Assembly: GCA_004556165.1 (NCBI GenBank)
Contig: SFIR01000010.1
Span: forward strand, 1 to 51,799
Source: Clostridiales bacterium
GTDB lineage: Bacteria > Bacillota > Clostridia > Christensenellales > CAG-138
DNA length: 51,799 nucleotides
Reading direction: 5' to 3'
This document shows positions 8,982 through 18,013 of this stretch, one piece after another. The position numbers were made by a program, and so were the translations under genes. How positions within the stretch are numbered: position 1 is the first letter of the stretch; each line of letters opens with the position of its first letter. Under the pieces are notes generated by a model. It searched no databases, was not told the DNA's origin, and saw only the letters and a list, made by a program, of their open reading frames with translations.

Positions 8982-10067
8982 TCAGTCGAGGTAATCCTTG
9001 AGCCTCTTGCTGCGGCTTGGGTGACGGAGCTTGCGGAGGGCTTTTGCTTCGATCTGGCGGATACGCTCCCTGGTGACGTTGAATTCCTTGCCGACATCCT
9101 CAAGGGTACGGGTCTTGCCGTCATCGAGCCCGAAGCGCAGGCGGAGCACCTTCTCTTCACGGGGAGTGAGGGTTGAAAGCACCTCGTTGAGCTGTTTTTT
9201 AAGCATTGCATAGGTCGCCATGCTGTCGGGCGCAGGCGCATCGTCATCGGGAATAAAGTCACCGAGATGGGAATCCTCCTCCTCACCGATGGGGGTCTCG
9301 AGGGATACGGGCTCCTGCGCAATCTTTATTATCTCGCGTACCTTCTCCTCGCTGATGCCCATGGCTTTGGCAATCTCGTCGTTTCGGGGTTCGCGCCCGA
9401 GCTCCTGGAGAAGCTGACGGTTGACCCTGACGAGCTTATTGATGGTCTCGACCATGTGTACGGGGATACGGATGGTGCGCGCCTGATCCGCGATAGCACG
9501 GGTGATGGCCTGGCGAATCCACCATGTCGCATAGGTTGAGAACTTGAAGCCCTTGCGGTAATCGAATTTATCGACTGCCTTGATAAGGCCGAGATTTCCC
9601 TCCTGGATAAGGTCGAGGAACTGCATGCCGCGCCCGACATACCTCTTTGCAACGCTGACTACAAGGCGAAGGTTGGCTTCGGCAAGCTGCTTCTTCGCTT
9701 CCTCGTCACCGTCAGCCATACGCTGCGCGATGTCCTGCTCCTCTTCGCCGGAGAGCAGGGGAACTCTGCCTATCTCCTTGAGGTACATTCGCACAGGGTC
9801 GTCAATAGCAATACCCTCGGCTGCTGCCAGCTTAGGGTCGATCTCCGAGATATCCTCGCTCGCGATCTCATTCATGTCCACATCCTCGACGACATCTATA
9901 TCGGCATTTTCAAAGCGATCGAATACGGCTTCCATCTGCTCGATATCGAGAGCGTCGTTTCCGAGAGTGTCGATGACCTCACGATATGTCAGCTCGCCCT
10001 TTTCCTTGCTGCGGTCGATGAGCTCGTCCACTTTCTGCATCGTGGTAAGTTTTTCCTGATTCTCCAT
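8982..10067 (-). CDS. sigA: Primary RNA polymerase sigma factor (SigA/RpoD)
   Basis: The 361-residue product is the housekeeping sigma factor that directs RNA polymerase to -10/-35 promoters. A short N-terminal region 1.1 is followed by region 1.2 (DDPVRMYLKEIGRVPLLS), region 2 with FKFSTYATWWIRQAITRAI, region 3, and region 4.2 with the helix-turn-helix EDVGKEFNVTRERIRQIEAK. The length is typical of Firmicutes (~370). The start is ATG 10067, directly behind GGGAGGAAAT; an upstream TTG/ATG extension lacks a ribosome site. It follows dnaG by 49 bases, the classical dnaG-sigA arrangement. Confidence 0.97.
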   Translation of the reverse strand: MENQEKLTTMQKVDELIDRSKEKGELTYREVIDTLGNDALDIEQMEAVFDRFENADIDVVEDVDMNEIASEDISEIDPKLAAAEGIAIDDPVRMYLKEIGRVPLLSGEEEQDIAQRMADGDEEAKKQLAEANLRLVVSVAKRYVGRGMQFLDLIQEGNLGLIKAVDKFDYRKGFKFSTYATWWIRQAITRAIADQARTIRIPVHMVETINKLVRVNRQLLQELGREPRNDEIAKAMGISEEKVREIIKIAQEPVSLETPIGEEEDSHLGDFIPDDDAPAPDSMATYAMLKKQLNEVLSTLTPREEKVLRLRFGLDDGKTRTLEDVGKEFNVTRERIRQIEAKALRKLRHPSRSKRLKDYLD

Positions 10068-10116
10068 ATTTCCTCCCAGAATAGTCTTTCCCAATATTTA
10101 AAACTTAATGATAATT

Positions 10117-11892
10117 TCAGCGAATTTCACGGCTTTTCATGACGAGCGCAAGCTGCTCGCTCATGAGCTGCTGCCGTTTTCCGGGGTCGGTTTCCTCCTC
10201 GGCAAGGCGGGAAAGCTCCCTGATGCGTTCGTCATATTCCGTCTTCAGTATCGACCTTATACAGTCGGAAGCGGTCTCCACGGGGGAGACGATATTATCA
10301 ATCATATCCGCGGCGGCTCCTGCCTGCTCGATATCCGCGCTCTCGCAAACGGCGAGCAGCTTTGCAATATCGGGCTTTTCCGTGCTCTTGTATGCATTCA
10401 TGAGCATCTCGGAAAACTCTCTCAGGCTATCCGAAGAGAACAGCGAATACGAAAAATCCTTGCTTTGAACGATCAGGTTTGCATCCGCCCTCGATACCAT
10501 GAGGCTCGCAAGCAAAAGCTGCTCGGCCTTCACCCGCTCTCTCTGTGCCTGCCTGCGCCGGTACGCGCCCTGAATGACGGTATGCTTTTCCGCATCGCTC
10601 ATCGGCTTTTCCGCTCCGCACTGAGCGCGGAGGGTGTCCGGCGCCATGCCGCTGCGCTCGGAAACAAGCTTGATATAGCGTTCGCGCTCTATGGGCTCGA
10701 GGCCCGCAATGAACGAACAGGCTTCGCGCGCATACTTCTCCCTGCCATCGGGCGTAGAAAAATCGTATTTCGCTGCCATGTATTCGAGCTTGAACATAGA
10801 TGAGGTCATTGCGGAATCCTTTAGAAGCATGAATGCTTCCGCACCGTATGCCCTTACATATTCATCCGGGTCACGGCCCTCGGGGATTTTTATGACCTTC
10901 GGCTCAATTCCGCTCGCCTCGAGCACATCAATACCGCGAAGCATTGCCTTCTGACCCGCACTGTCGCCGTCATAGGCGTAGTAGACGCCGGGGGCGAAAC
11001 GCCCGAGCAGCTTTGCCTGCTGGCTCGTAAGCGCAGTGCCGAGGGAAGCGACCGCATTGTCGATGCCTGCCTGATGCAGGCTTATAACATCCATGTATCC
11101 TTCTACCATGATGAGGTCGGAGAGCTTTCTGCCCTTCATGAGATTGATACCGTAGATATTATGCTTCTTATTATAAATAGGAGTATCCCCCGTATTCATG
11201 TATTTTGCTCCGTCACCGCCGGAAAGTATCCTTCCGCCGAACGCGACCACCATGCCGTAGGAATTGATGACGGGAAACATCAGCCTGTCGTGGAAGAAAT
11301 CAAAGGTGGATTCGGGATCCTTGCGGCCCTTGACGCAAAGCCCTGCGTCGATGAGGTCATCACGGCTGAAACCGAGCGAGGACAGATGCTTATACAGTGC
11401 GTCCCAGTCATTCGGAGAGTAGCCGAGCCCGAATTTAACTGCGGTGCTGCCGTCGATGCCCCTTCCGATAAGGTACTTCCTCGCATCCGCACCAATATCG
11501 GAAAGCAGAGCCTTATGATAGAAAAGGGCTGCCTCGCGGTTAGCATTATACAGCCTGTCGCGCCTTGCCTTTTCCGCGCGGAGCTTTTCATCATCCACCT
11601 CGTTGGGCATGTCCATCCCCACGCGCTGGGCAAGAAACCGTATAGCATCGTGGTAGGATAGATTCTCCGCCTGCTCGATGAACTGGATCACGCTTCCGCC
11701 TGCTTTACAGCTGAAGCAGTGGAAAAGCTGCTTATCCGGCGAAACGCTGAAGGAGGGATCGCGCTCGGGATGAAAGGGACAGAGCCCCCACATTCTGCCG
11801 CCTCTGCTCGAAAGGCGCGTGTATTCCGATATGACGGAAACAATATCATTCCTCGCCATAAGCTCACTGAGCCACCGCTCGGGATATGCCAT
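10117..11892 (-). CDS. dnaG: DNA primase
   Basis: DnaG makes RNA primers for lagging-strand and initiation synthesis and works with the replicative helicase DnaB/DnaC. Seen: a CHC2 zinc-binding domain with C38, H41, C59 and C62 (CPFH...CFSC); the TOPRIM catalytic core with MVEGYMDVI near residue 260 and YDGDSAGQKA near residue 310; and a C-terminal helicase-interaction region with low conservation. The length of 591 residues is normal. Start ATG 11892 follows GGAGGG. A TATAAT box on the minus strand at 11932-11927 lies upstream, but I could not find a good -35 for it. Confidence 0.97.
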   Translation of the reverse strand: MAYPERWLSELMARNDIVSVISEYTRLSSRGGRMWGLCPFHPERDPSFSVSPDKQLFHCFSCKAGGSVIQFIEQAENLSYHDAIRFLAQRVGMDMPNEVDDEKLRAEKARRDRLYNANREAALFYHKALLSDIGADARKYLIGRGIDGSTAVKFGLGYSPNDWDALYKHLSSLGFSRDDLIDAGLCVKGRKDPESTFDFFHDRLMFPVINSYGMVVAFGGRILSGGDGAKYMNTGDTPIYNKKHNIYGINLMKGRKLSDLIMVEGYMDVISLHQAGIDNAVASLGTALTSQQAKLLGRFAPGVYYAYDGDSAGQKAMLRGIDVLEASGIEPKVIKIPEGRDPDEYVRAYGAEAFMLLKDSAMTSSMFKLEYMAAKYDFSTPDGREKYAREACSFIAGLEPIERERYIKLVSERSGMAPDTLRAQCGAEKPMSDAEKHTVIQGAYRRRQAQRERVKAEQLLLASLMVSRADANLIVQSKDFSYSLFSSDSLREFSEMLMNAYKSTEKPDIAKLLAVCESADIEQAGAAADMIDNIVSPVETASDCIRSILKTEYDERIRELSRLAEEETDPGKRQQLMSEQLALVMKSREIR

Positions 11893-12033
11893 ATTGCGCC
11901 CTCCTTCATGTGCATACTTTTAAGTAATTATACTATTCGATGAAAATTCCGTTTTTCCTGCATGAAGAACAAAAAAATCGCGATAGGTTGTTTCCTGTAC
12001 GGAAAAAAGGCGGAATTATCCGATTGTTCGCTC

Positions 12034-12477
12034 CTAAAAGACTATGCCAGGGGTCAGGCGGTTGTTTTCGCGGAAAAAGCATATCCAGCTTCGAATATTT
12101 GTTATTTTATCAAGGTATTCAAAGGTGTCGCAGTCACCGCCGGCATCGCCGACGAGCACGAGCAGCTTTGCTGAATTCATCATATTTTCGATATCATAGT
12201 GGCTCGCAAAGAGCTGCAGCGTATTCTCGGCATCTTCAAGTATGCCGAGCACCTCGCCGGCATGCACGCTCAGCTTAGTATAATCGCTTGCGAGCGCGGC
12301 CTCCTCCATATCTGACAGCAGGGGATCTATCTGCCGTTCGAGCTTATGCAGATACATCCTTGACATCAGAAAAAGAAATGCCAGCAGCAGGAAAGCAACC
12401 ACAAGGCTCACAACGGTCCAGATCGACTGTGAACGAAGTTTTTTGTCATTCTTTTGTTTCATAAGATCCTGTTTCAT
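12034..12477 (-). CDS. DUF4363-like membrane-anchored protein
   Basis: The 147-residue product has a basic N-terminus, one membrane helix near residues 20-40 (IWTVVSLVVAFLLLAFLFLM) and an extracytoplasmic helical domain. Its shape and its position after a DUF421 gene match the DUF4363 family known from Firmicutes. The start is ATG 12477. It shares one base with the stop codon of the preceding gene (TGATG), and GGAGGG lies in the end of that gene, so the two are translationally coupled. The biochemical role is unknown. Confidence 0.8.
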   Translation of the reverse strand: MKQDLMKQKNDKKLRSQSIWTVVSLVVAFLLLAFLFLMSRMYLHKLERQIDPLLSDMEEAALASDYTKLSVHAGEVLGILEDAENTLQLFASHYDIENMMNSAKLLVLVGDAGGDCDTFEYLDKITNIRSWICFFRENNRLTPGIVF

Positions 12478-13196
12478 CAATAACCCTCCACCTTGTAAAA
12501 TGCAAATTCGGTCTTTTTATTGCGTTTGAGCTTCGCCTGAACATGCAGCAAGCCGCTGCCGTCCAGTGAAGCAAAGAGTATTTCCTTTATGTTCGGGAAG
12601 CCCATGCCGGCGATTATGCGGTTGAAACCTATCTCATCGAGCCCGGACCGCTGAAGCGCGTCTCGATGCAGCTTGCCGTCCGTCACGATGAGAAGGGCGG
12701 GCCTTGCCTTCTCCAAAGGAAGGTTCAGGCTTTCCATAGTGGGCGTCTGGTACTGAGATTTGAGCAGAACGCTGAGACTGCCGTTGGTTTCGAGGATAGC
12801 GTATTCGACATTTGAAAACGAGAAAACATCCTTATCACGCAGCTGCTCGGCAAGATCATTAAGGGTGTAATTGGCTGCCTTCATCACGTCCTCGCGAACA
12901 AGCCCCTTTGATATGACAACAAGGGGATCACCGCAGATGAGCTTGCGCATCTTTTCGCTTTTGAGCGAAATAAAGGCAACAAGCCGCTGCATGATGAAGA
13001 GCCCGAGAATTGTCACGACGCCGTATACGAGCGGTACTGATGGGTCGGACGTGGGGACTGATGCGAGGTTCGCGATAAGAAGGGTCACCACGAGATCGAA
13101 CGGCTGCATATCGCTAAGCTGCCGCTTGCCCATAAGGCGTATGACAGCGAACATGAAAATATAGATTATTATTGAACGAATAAATAAAGTCAGCAT
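12477..13196 (-). CDS. DUF421 (YetF-family) membrane protein
   Basis: The 239-residue product has three N-terminal membrane helices within residues ~1-85. The family signature FAVIRLMGKRQLSDMQPFDLV comes early and VVISKGLVREDVMKAANYTLNDL in the middle, followed by a cytoplasmic alpha/beta domain. This is the typical layout of the YetF/YrbG group, of which some members are linked to spore germination and membrane stress. The exact function is not established. It is coupled to the downstream DUF4363 gene. No strong promoter was identified in front of it. Confidence 0.9.
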   Translation of the reverse strand: MLTLFIRSIIIYIFMFAVIRLMGKRQLSDMQPFDLVVTLLIANLASVPTSDPSVPLVYGVVTILGLFIMQRLVAFISLKSEKMRKLICGDPLVVISKGLVREDVMKAANYTLNDLAEQLRDKDVFSFSNVEYAILETNGSLSVLLKSQYQTPTMESLNLPLEKARPALLIVTDGKLHRDALQRSGLDEIGFNRIIAGMGFPNIKEILFASLDGSGLLHVQAKLKRNKKTEFAFYKVEGY

Positions 13197-13454
13197 AGAT
13201 ATTCCCGATAGAAATCGGTTTGCCTCCGAATAAATAGTAAAAATCCGCCGCGCGGTTTTTGATTATTATTTGACCTCGGCGCGCAAATAATACAATTATC
13301 GACAAAGAACGAAATTTAACAAATTTGTCACAGGAAGCAATAGGGGAAAAACTCGCCGGAAAGATAGCGAAGGGACGAAAAAATATCGGTGGTTACGCTG
13401 TTTTTCGCAAAGGCTGCATCCGAAAGGTAAAATATCTGGGCCTCGCTTCGGGAC

Positions 13455-13483
13455 TTGTAATATATCCCATTTGTTGTTATAAT
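13455..13483 (+). promoter_or_regulatory. Promoter of the SGNH/DUF4358/DHHW operon
   Basis: TTGTAA and TATAAT are separated by exactly 17 bases, and the -10 box has an extended TGT in front. The predicted transcript begins about 55 bases before the ATG at 13546. The rest of the 13197-13454 interval is AT-rich near the DUF421 gene and more GC-rich around 13330-13450. I found no recognisable riboswitch or gene there. Confidence 0.8.
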
Positions 13484-13545
13484 AATCATGGAATTATGCG
13501 GAATACAAGCATAAGCCGCTATTTCAGAAATAAGGAAACATAAAA

Positions 13546-14511
13546 ATGCACAATTTTGATACACGCAGAAGAAGGAGAAGGGGGGACGGCCTCGGCATCG
13601 TTGCAAAGGCTTCATGGGTGATAGTCGGCATCGCGCTCGTTGTTGTCACTGCGCTCGTTATCTATGCAAAGGTGAATGAAGGCAGGCAGAATGTGGATAT
13701 AGATATTCACAATTCGCCTTCTCCGGAGCTCCCCACGGGTACGGCCTCGGATCCTAACGGAACTCCCGGGACAACCGCACCGGTGCCCACGGGAGTGACC
13801 TCAACAGATCCTCCTATAAACACCGTTGCACCGACGCCCGATCCGACGCCGACAGCGACGCCCGGTGATACTGTGATACCGGGATATACGCCCGAGCCCG
13901 AGCCCGATTATTCGGTCTTTGACAACAGCGTATTCGTCGGTAATTCGATTTTTGAGGGGCTCTACCGCTACGGAGTCATCACCCACGGCACTTTCTTCAC
14001 CAAGGTCGGGCTCAATATCCTTTCGGTTTATTCACAGCCTGCGACAAACGGGACTCTTCCTATAATAAATATGTCGGAGCCCTGTGAGCTGGATTCGGGT
14101 GATTATGAGATAGCAATTCTCATGTTCGGGCAGAATGAATTAGGGTGGCCCTCGCTCACCTCGTTCATCAGCCATTATTCCCAGTTCATAGATGATGTCA
14201 GGGCGAAACAGCCCAATGCCGTTGTTTTCCTGACCGGGCTCCCGCCGTTTTCGAAGGCTCAGAGCGACAAGGGCGGTGAGACGGGAGCCAATAACGACCG
14301 TATCCGCATGTATAATGAGCAGATAGAGCAGCTTGCTCTTACAAAGAACTGCTATTATATCCGCGTTCCCGACGTGATGCTGACCGCTGACGGCGATCTG
14401 CCGGATGAAGCATCGAGCGACGGGATGCATCTCAACATGAAATACTCCAAGGCCTGGGCGGATTTCATCTGCCTGACCGTTATGCAGGCCGTCAGGGGTA
14501 ATCAGCAGTAA
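13546..14511 (+). CDS. Membrane-anchored SGNH/GDSL-like protein
   Basis: The 321-residue product has an Arg-rich N-terminus (RRRRRRG), one membrane helix near residues 25-45 and a Pro/Thr-rich spacer to about residue 120. An SGNH-like domain follows. Block I reads VFVGNSIFEGL, with GNS in place of GDS. Block III reads FGQNELG, and block V reads DGMHLNMKY with the expected Asp and His. SGNH enzymes hydrolyse or transfer acyl esters on glycans and lipids. Here the Ser/Asp/His set appears present, so activity is plausible outside the cell. Start ATG 13546 follows AAGGAAAC. The next gene begins 30 bases downstream. Confidence 0.82.
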   Translation: MHNFDTRRRRRRGDGLGIVAKASWVIVGIALVVVTALVIYAKVNEGRQNVDIDIHNSPSPELPTGTASDPNGTPGTTAPVPTGVTSTDPPINTVAPTPDPTPTATPGDTVIPGYTPEPEPDYSVFDNSVFVGNSIFEGLYRYGVITHGTFFTKVGLNILSVYSQPATNGTLPIINMSEPCELDSGDYEIAILMFGQNELGWPSLTSFISHYSQFIDDVRAKQPNAVVFLTGLPPFSKAQSDKGGETGANNDRIRMYNEQIEQLALTKNCYYIRVPDVMLTADGDLPDEASSDGMHLNMKYSKAWADFICLTVMQAVRGNQQ

Positions 14512-14541
14512 AAAAACAAATACTTATTCGGAGGAATACCA

Positions 14542-15054
14542 ATGAAAATCGCAAAAAGACTTGCAATACTGCTTTTCGCACTCATCCTTGCCTTTGCCGC
14601 CATTGCCTGCGGCGGAACGGAAGAGAATTCACCTGCCCCCAAGGCTATCAACCATGCCGAAACAGCGCAGGCGCTTATTGATGGCTGCACTTTCGAAGAG
14701 AAACCCGAGATCATTGATTCTGAGTTTGGCCTGACCCAGCTCTTCGAGATCGACGGAAACCTCATCGCAAAGGATGAAAACGGCAATTACATGGGAACCG
14801 CGGCGATCTGTTCATCCACTCCCGAGACCGTTATAGTCATAAAGGCTGTCGATAATGCAAGCGCCGAAAAGATAAGGGATGAATATCTCGCAAAGCGCGT
14901 TGAAGCCTATATCCATGACTATGCCAATTACGGCCCCGAGCAGGTTGCAAAGCTCAATGACTGCATCAACAGGGTCGATGGCGAGTATGTTTTCCTCATC
15001 ATCTCCGCCGATAATGCCGCTGCACTGAATTTACTGAATGAACTCACTAAGTAA
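14542..15054 (+). CDS. DUF4358 lipoprotein
   Basis: The 170-residue product has a lipoprotein signal ending in AIAC (Cys at residue 23). A DUF4358-like domain follows, with TAAICSSTPETVIVIKAVD and a C-terminal ADNAAALNLLNEL stretch. DUF4358 genes are known to sit beside GDSL/SGNH and DHHW or MBOAT O-acyltransferase genes in Clostridia, as here. The function is unknown but is probably accessory to cell-surface acylation. Start ATG 14542 follows GGAGGAAT. It overlaps the next gene by 17 bases, which suggests coupled translation. Confidence 0.85.
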   Translation: MKIAKRLAILLFALILAFAAIACGGTEENSPAPKAINHAETAQALIDGCTFEEKPEIIDSEFGLTQLFEIDGNLIAKDENGNYMGTAAICSSTPETVIVIKAVDNASAEKIRDEYLAKRVEAYIHDYANYGPEQVAKLNDCINRVDGEYVFLIISADNAAALNLLNELTK

Positions 15055-16210
15055 AAAAGAAAAAAAGGTCAGGGCATCGCACCTCGCGCTCATAATCGCT
15101 TTTGTAGGCACAATAGCGGCATTTTTCCTGTTGCTCTGCTTCCTCCCGAAGCACGAGGGGGAGCTGAGCCCAAATGAGCGCCGCTTGCTCGCAAAGGCCC
15201 CCACTATAACCCTTGAGAATATTGCTTCCGGCAATTTCGGCAAGGAAGTCGATACCTGGCTTGAGGATCACTTTCCCCTGCGCAATTTCTTCGTCGCAAG
15301 CTATGCGTATATGAACCATTACTTCGGCAAGAATGCCGTTGAAAGCGTGATAATGGGCGATGAAGACAGGCTTTTCAATGCTCCGACACAGGTCGATGAG
15401 AGCAGCATCAATAAAAATGCCTCGAAGATTGAGGAGTTTATCGGGAAAAGCGGTCTTGATGCGGAGCTTGTTATAATTCCGTCAGCCGGTTCTGTAATGA
15501 CGGATTCCCTTCCGAAACTGCGCCTTGAATATCACGATAATGAGATGCTCTCGATATTCTTCGATACCTGCACGGCGGACGGCGTTGATATTGAGGAGCT
15601 TTTCGCCGGTACGGGAGATGTCGGCTCGATGTATTACCGCACCGATCACCACCTGACCATGAAGGGCAGCTATACCGTGTACCGAGCACTATGCGAAAGG
15701 CTGGGACTTACGCCCTTTGCCGAGGATGAATTTACAAAGCGCAGCTTTGATTTTTACGGCACCGTCTACGGTACGAGCGGACTTATGCTCACCTCTCCCG
15801 ATACCATGGAGATCTGGGAGAAGGATGGGGACAGCGAAATAACCGTTTCTGTCTTTGACGGAACGAACGAGAGCAATTACATGGGAATGCTCGATGAAAG
15901 CTGCCTCGAGGAAAGCTATGTCGATCGCTACGCCTGCTATCTGTACAGCAATCACGGGCTCACCGTAATAGAGAATCCCAATGCGGAGCAGGATAGAACT
16001 CTGCTTGTATTGAAGGACAGCTACGGCAATGCAATCGTTCCCTTCCTTGCAAGGCATTACAGCCGTATCGTTATGGTCGATACGAGGTACTATGCCGGCA
16101 TAAAGGATACTCCTTCGGAGCTTGCCGAACAATACGGCATAGATGAATTCGTAGTCATCTACGGAACGGACAGCATCAATTCGGATATCAGCATTGCCTG
16201 GCTGAGATAA
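15038..16210 (+). CDS. DHHW/AlgX-like membrane protein
   Basis: The 390-residue product has an N-terminal membrane helix near residues 17-36. An extracytoplasmic SGNH-like domain of the DHHW/AlgJ-AlgX group follows: NERRLLAKAPTIT, then WLEDHFPLRNFF, then RTDHHLTMKGSYTVY, which carries the DHH motif, and finally LLVLKDSYGNAIVPFL with the catalytic-type Ser. In alginate and other polysaccharide systems, proteins of this group transfer acetyl groups received from an MBOAT partner. No MBOAT gene is visible in the window, so the acyl donor system must be elsewhere. A terminator follows at 16229. Confidence 0.87.
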   Translation: MNSLSKKEKKVRASHLALIIAFVGTIAAFFLLLCFLPKHEGELSPNERRLLAKAPTITLENIASGNFGKEVDTWLEDHFPLRNFFVASYAYMNHYFGKNAVESVIMGDEDRLFNAPTQVDESSINKNASKIEEFIGKSGLDAELVIIPSAGSVMTDSLPKLRLEYHDNEMLSIFFDTCTADGVDIEELFAGTGDVGSMYYRTDHHLTMKGSYTVYRALCERLGLTPFAEDEFTKRSFDFYGTVYGTSGLMLTSPDTMEIWEKDGDSEITVSVFDGTNESNYMGMLDESCLEESYVDRYACYLYSNHGLTVIENPNAEQDRTLLVLKDSYGNAIVPFLARHYSRIVMVDTRYYAGIKDTPSELAEQYGIDEFVVIYGTDSINSDISIAWLR

Positions 16211-16228
16211 AAGAACACTGCTAAATAT

Positions 16229-16262
16229 CACCGCACCGGAAGGCTTTCGGTGCGGATTTTAC
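16229..16262 (+). terminator. Intrinsic terminator after the DHHW gene
   Basis: CCGCACCG at 16231-16238 pairs perfectly with CGGTGCGG at 16248-16255 and is followed by ATTTTA. The in-frame GTG at 16250 lies inside this stem, so it is unlikely to be the start of the next gene. The T-run is short and some read-through into the ABC genes is possible. Confidence 0.7.
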
Positions 16263-16282
16263 GCGAAAAGAAAGAAAAAACG

Positions 16283-18013
16283 ATGAAAACACTTGCAGTC
16301 TACCTGAAAAACTACATCAAGGAATGCATCCTTGCGCCCCTTTTCAAGCAGTTTGAAGCGATACTCGAATTGATAGTTCCGCTCGTGATGGCGGCTATCA
16401 TAGATCGCGGCATCGGCATGGGGGATAAGCCCTATATCCTTAAGATGGGGCTTTTGCTTGCAGCTATTGCCGTTGCCGGCTTCATTGCCGCAAGCATTGC
16501 ACAGTATTTTGCCGCAAAGGCTGCGATAGGCTTTTCAACCGAGCTGAGGAGCGCGGTGCTGAGGAAGATTCATAGCCTTTCCTTCTCGGATTTCGATGCC
16601 GCAGGCACCTCCACGCTCATGACGAGGATGACGAGCGACATCAACCAGGCGGAGCTCGGAGTCAATAAGATACTGCGCCTTCTGCTGCGTTCGCCCTTTG
16701 TTGTGTTCGGCGCAATGGTCGTTGCATTTACGATAGATACGGAATGCGCCCTCATCTTCCTCGGCGTCATTGCGCTTCTCTGCATCATAGTGCTCGGCAT
16801 AATGGTATCCACAATCCCCATGCACACAAAGGTACGTCAGGGCCTTGATAAGGTGACGGAAAAGACTCGTGAGAACCTTGCCGGCGTGCGCGTGCTTCGC
16901 GCGTTCACCGCCGAGGATGAGGAGGAAGCCGAGTTTGAACGCAGAAATAAAAAGCTCACAGCGCTTGAGCTCAAAGTCGGCAGGGTATCCGAGCTTCTGA
17001 ACCCTCTGACTCTCATCGCCGTCAATGCCGCTATAATGATACTTATTTGGACAGGCGCGATTAAAGTAAATATCGGCAGCCTTACCCAGGGTCAGGTCGT
17101 GGCGCTCTATAACCTCATGAGCCAGATCCTCGTTGAGCTCGTCAAGATGGCAAGGCTGATAATCATCGTAGCTAAGGCGGCCGCAAGCGGAAAACGTGTT
17201 GCAAAGCTGCTGAATACCGAATCGACCAAGCTCTCGGGTACGGCTCTCCCCAAAGCGAATGCACCCAAGGGCAGCGTGGAATTCAGTAATGTTACCTTTA
17301 CCTATAAGCTCGGCGGCGCGCCTGCCGTTGAGAATATCAGCTTTACCGCAGCCCCCGGAGAGACCATCGGCATAATCGGAGGTACGGGCTCGGGCAAATC
17401 CTCGATAGTGAACCTCATTCCCGGCTTTTATACCGCGGATTCGGGCAGCATCAAGGTGGATGATGTCGAAGTGAACAGCTTTGAACCCCACGCGCTCATG
17501 AAAAGAATCGGCATTGTTCCTCAGAAGGCCGAGCTGTTCAAGGGCAGCATACGTTCCAATCTCCTCATGGGCAACCCCGATGCCGATGAAAGCATGATGC
17601 GCGAAGCCCTTAAAAAAGCGCAGGCACTCGATATCGTGGATTCCCGTCCCGAAGGCCTTGACGCAGAGGTCGAGCAGGGCGGAAGAAATCTTTCGGGCGG
17701 TCAGAAGCAGAGGCTTACCATTGCAAGGGCGCTTCTCAAAAACCCCGAGATACTCATTCTTGATGACAGCGCATCAGCGCTCGATTATGCCACCGATGCA
17801 AAGCTGCGCATGGCGATAATGAATACGGAGAATCCTCCGACGACATTCATCGTGTCGCAGAGAGCCGCATCAATGCTCTATGCCGATAAAATACTCGTCA
17901 TGAACGACGGACATCTGATTGCGACCGGCAGGCACGAGGAGCTTCTGAATTCCTGCTCCGTCTATCGCGAGATCTTCGATTCCCAGTTCAGCAGCGAGGG
18001 AGGTGCAGCATGA
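16283..18013 (+). CDS. ABC exporter subunit with degenerate ATPase site
   Basis: The 576-residue half-transporter has six membrane helices in the first ~320 residues and a C-terminal ATPase domain. Walker A is GGTGSGKSS and the Q-loop is VPQKAELF. The signature is intact (LSGGQKQR). Walker B ends ILILDDSAS, with Asp instead of the catalytic Glu, and the switch position is FIVSQRAA, with Gln instead of His. This is the non-hydrolytic partner pattern known from heterodimeric exporters such as TM287/288, BmrCD and LmrCD. Start ATG 16283 is preferred over the GTG in the terminator stem. It overlaps the partner gene by four bases (ATGA). The substrate is unknown. Confidence 0.93.
   Translation: MKTLAVYLKNYIKECILAPLFKQFEAILELIVPLVMAAIIDRGIGMGDKPYILKMGLLLAAIAVAGFIAASIAQYFAAKAAIGFSTELRSAVLRKIHSLSFSDFDAAGTSTLMTRMTSDINQAELGVNKILRLLLRSPFVVFGAMVVAFTIDTECALIFLGVIALLCIIVLGIMVSTIPMHTKVRQGLDKVTEKTRENLAGVRVLRAFTAEDEEEAEFERRNKKLTALELKVGRVSELLNPLTLIAVNAAIMILIWTGAIKVNIGSLTQGQVVALYNLMSQILVELVKMARLIIIVAKAAASGKRVAKLLNTESTKLSGTALPKANAPKGSVEFSNVTFTYKLGGAPAVENISFTAAPGETIGIIGGTGSGKSSIVNLIPGFYTADSGSIKVDDVEVNSFEPHALMKRIGIVPQKAELFKGSIRSNLLMGNPDADESMMREALKKAQALDIVDSRPEGLDAEVEQGGRNLSGGQKQRLTIARALLKNPEILILDDSASALDYATDAKLRMAIMNTENPPTTFIVSQRAASMLYADKILVMNDGHLIATGRHEELLNSCSVYREIFDSQFSSEGGAA

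Noticed and set aside
13325..13543. Small open frame before the SGNH-like gene
   Set aside because: No ribosome site, and the promoter at 13455-13483 lies within it.
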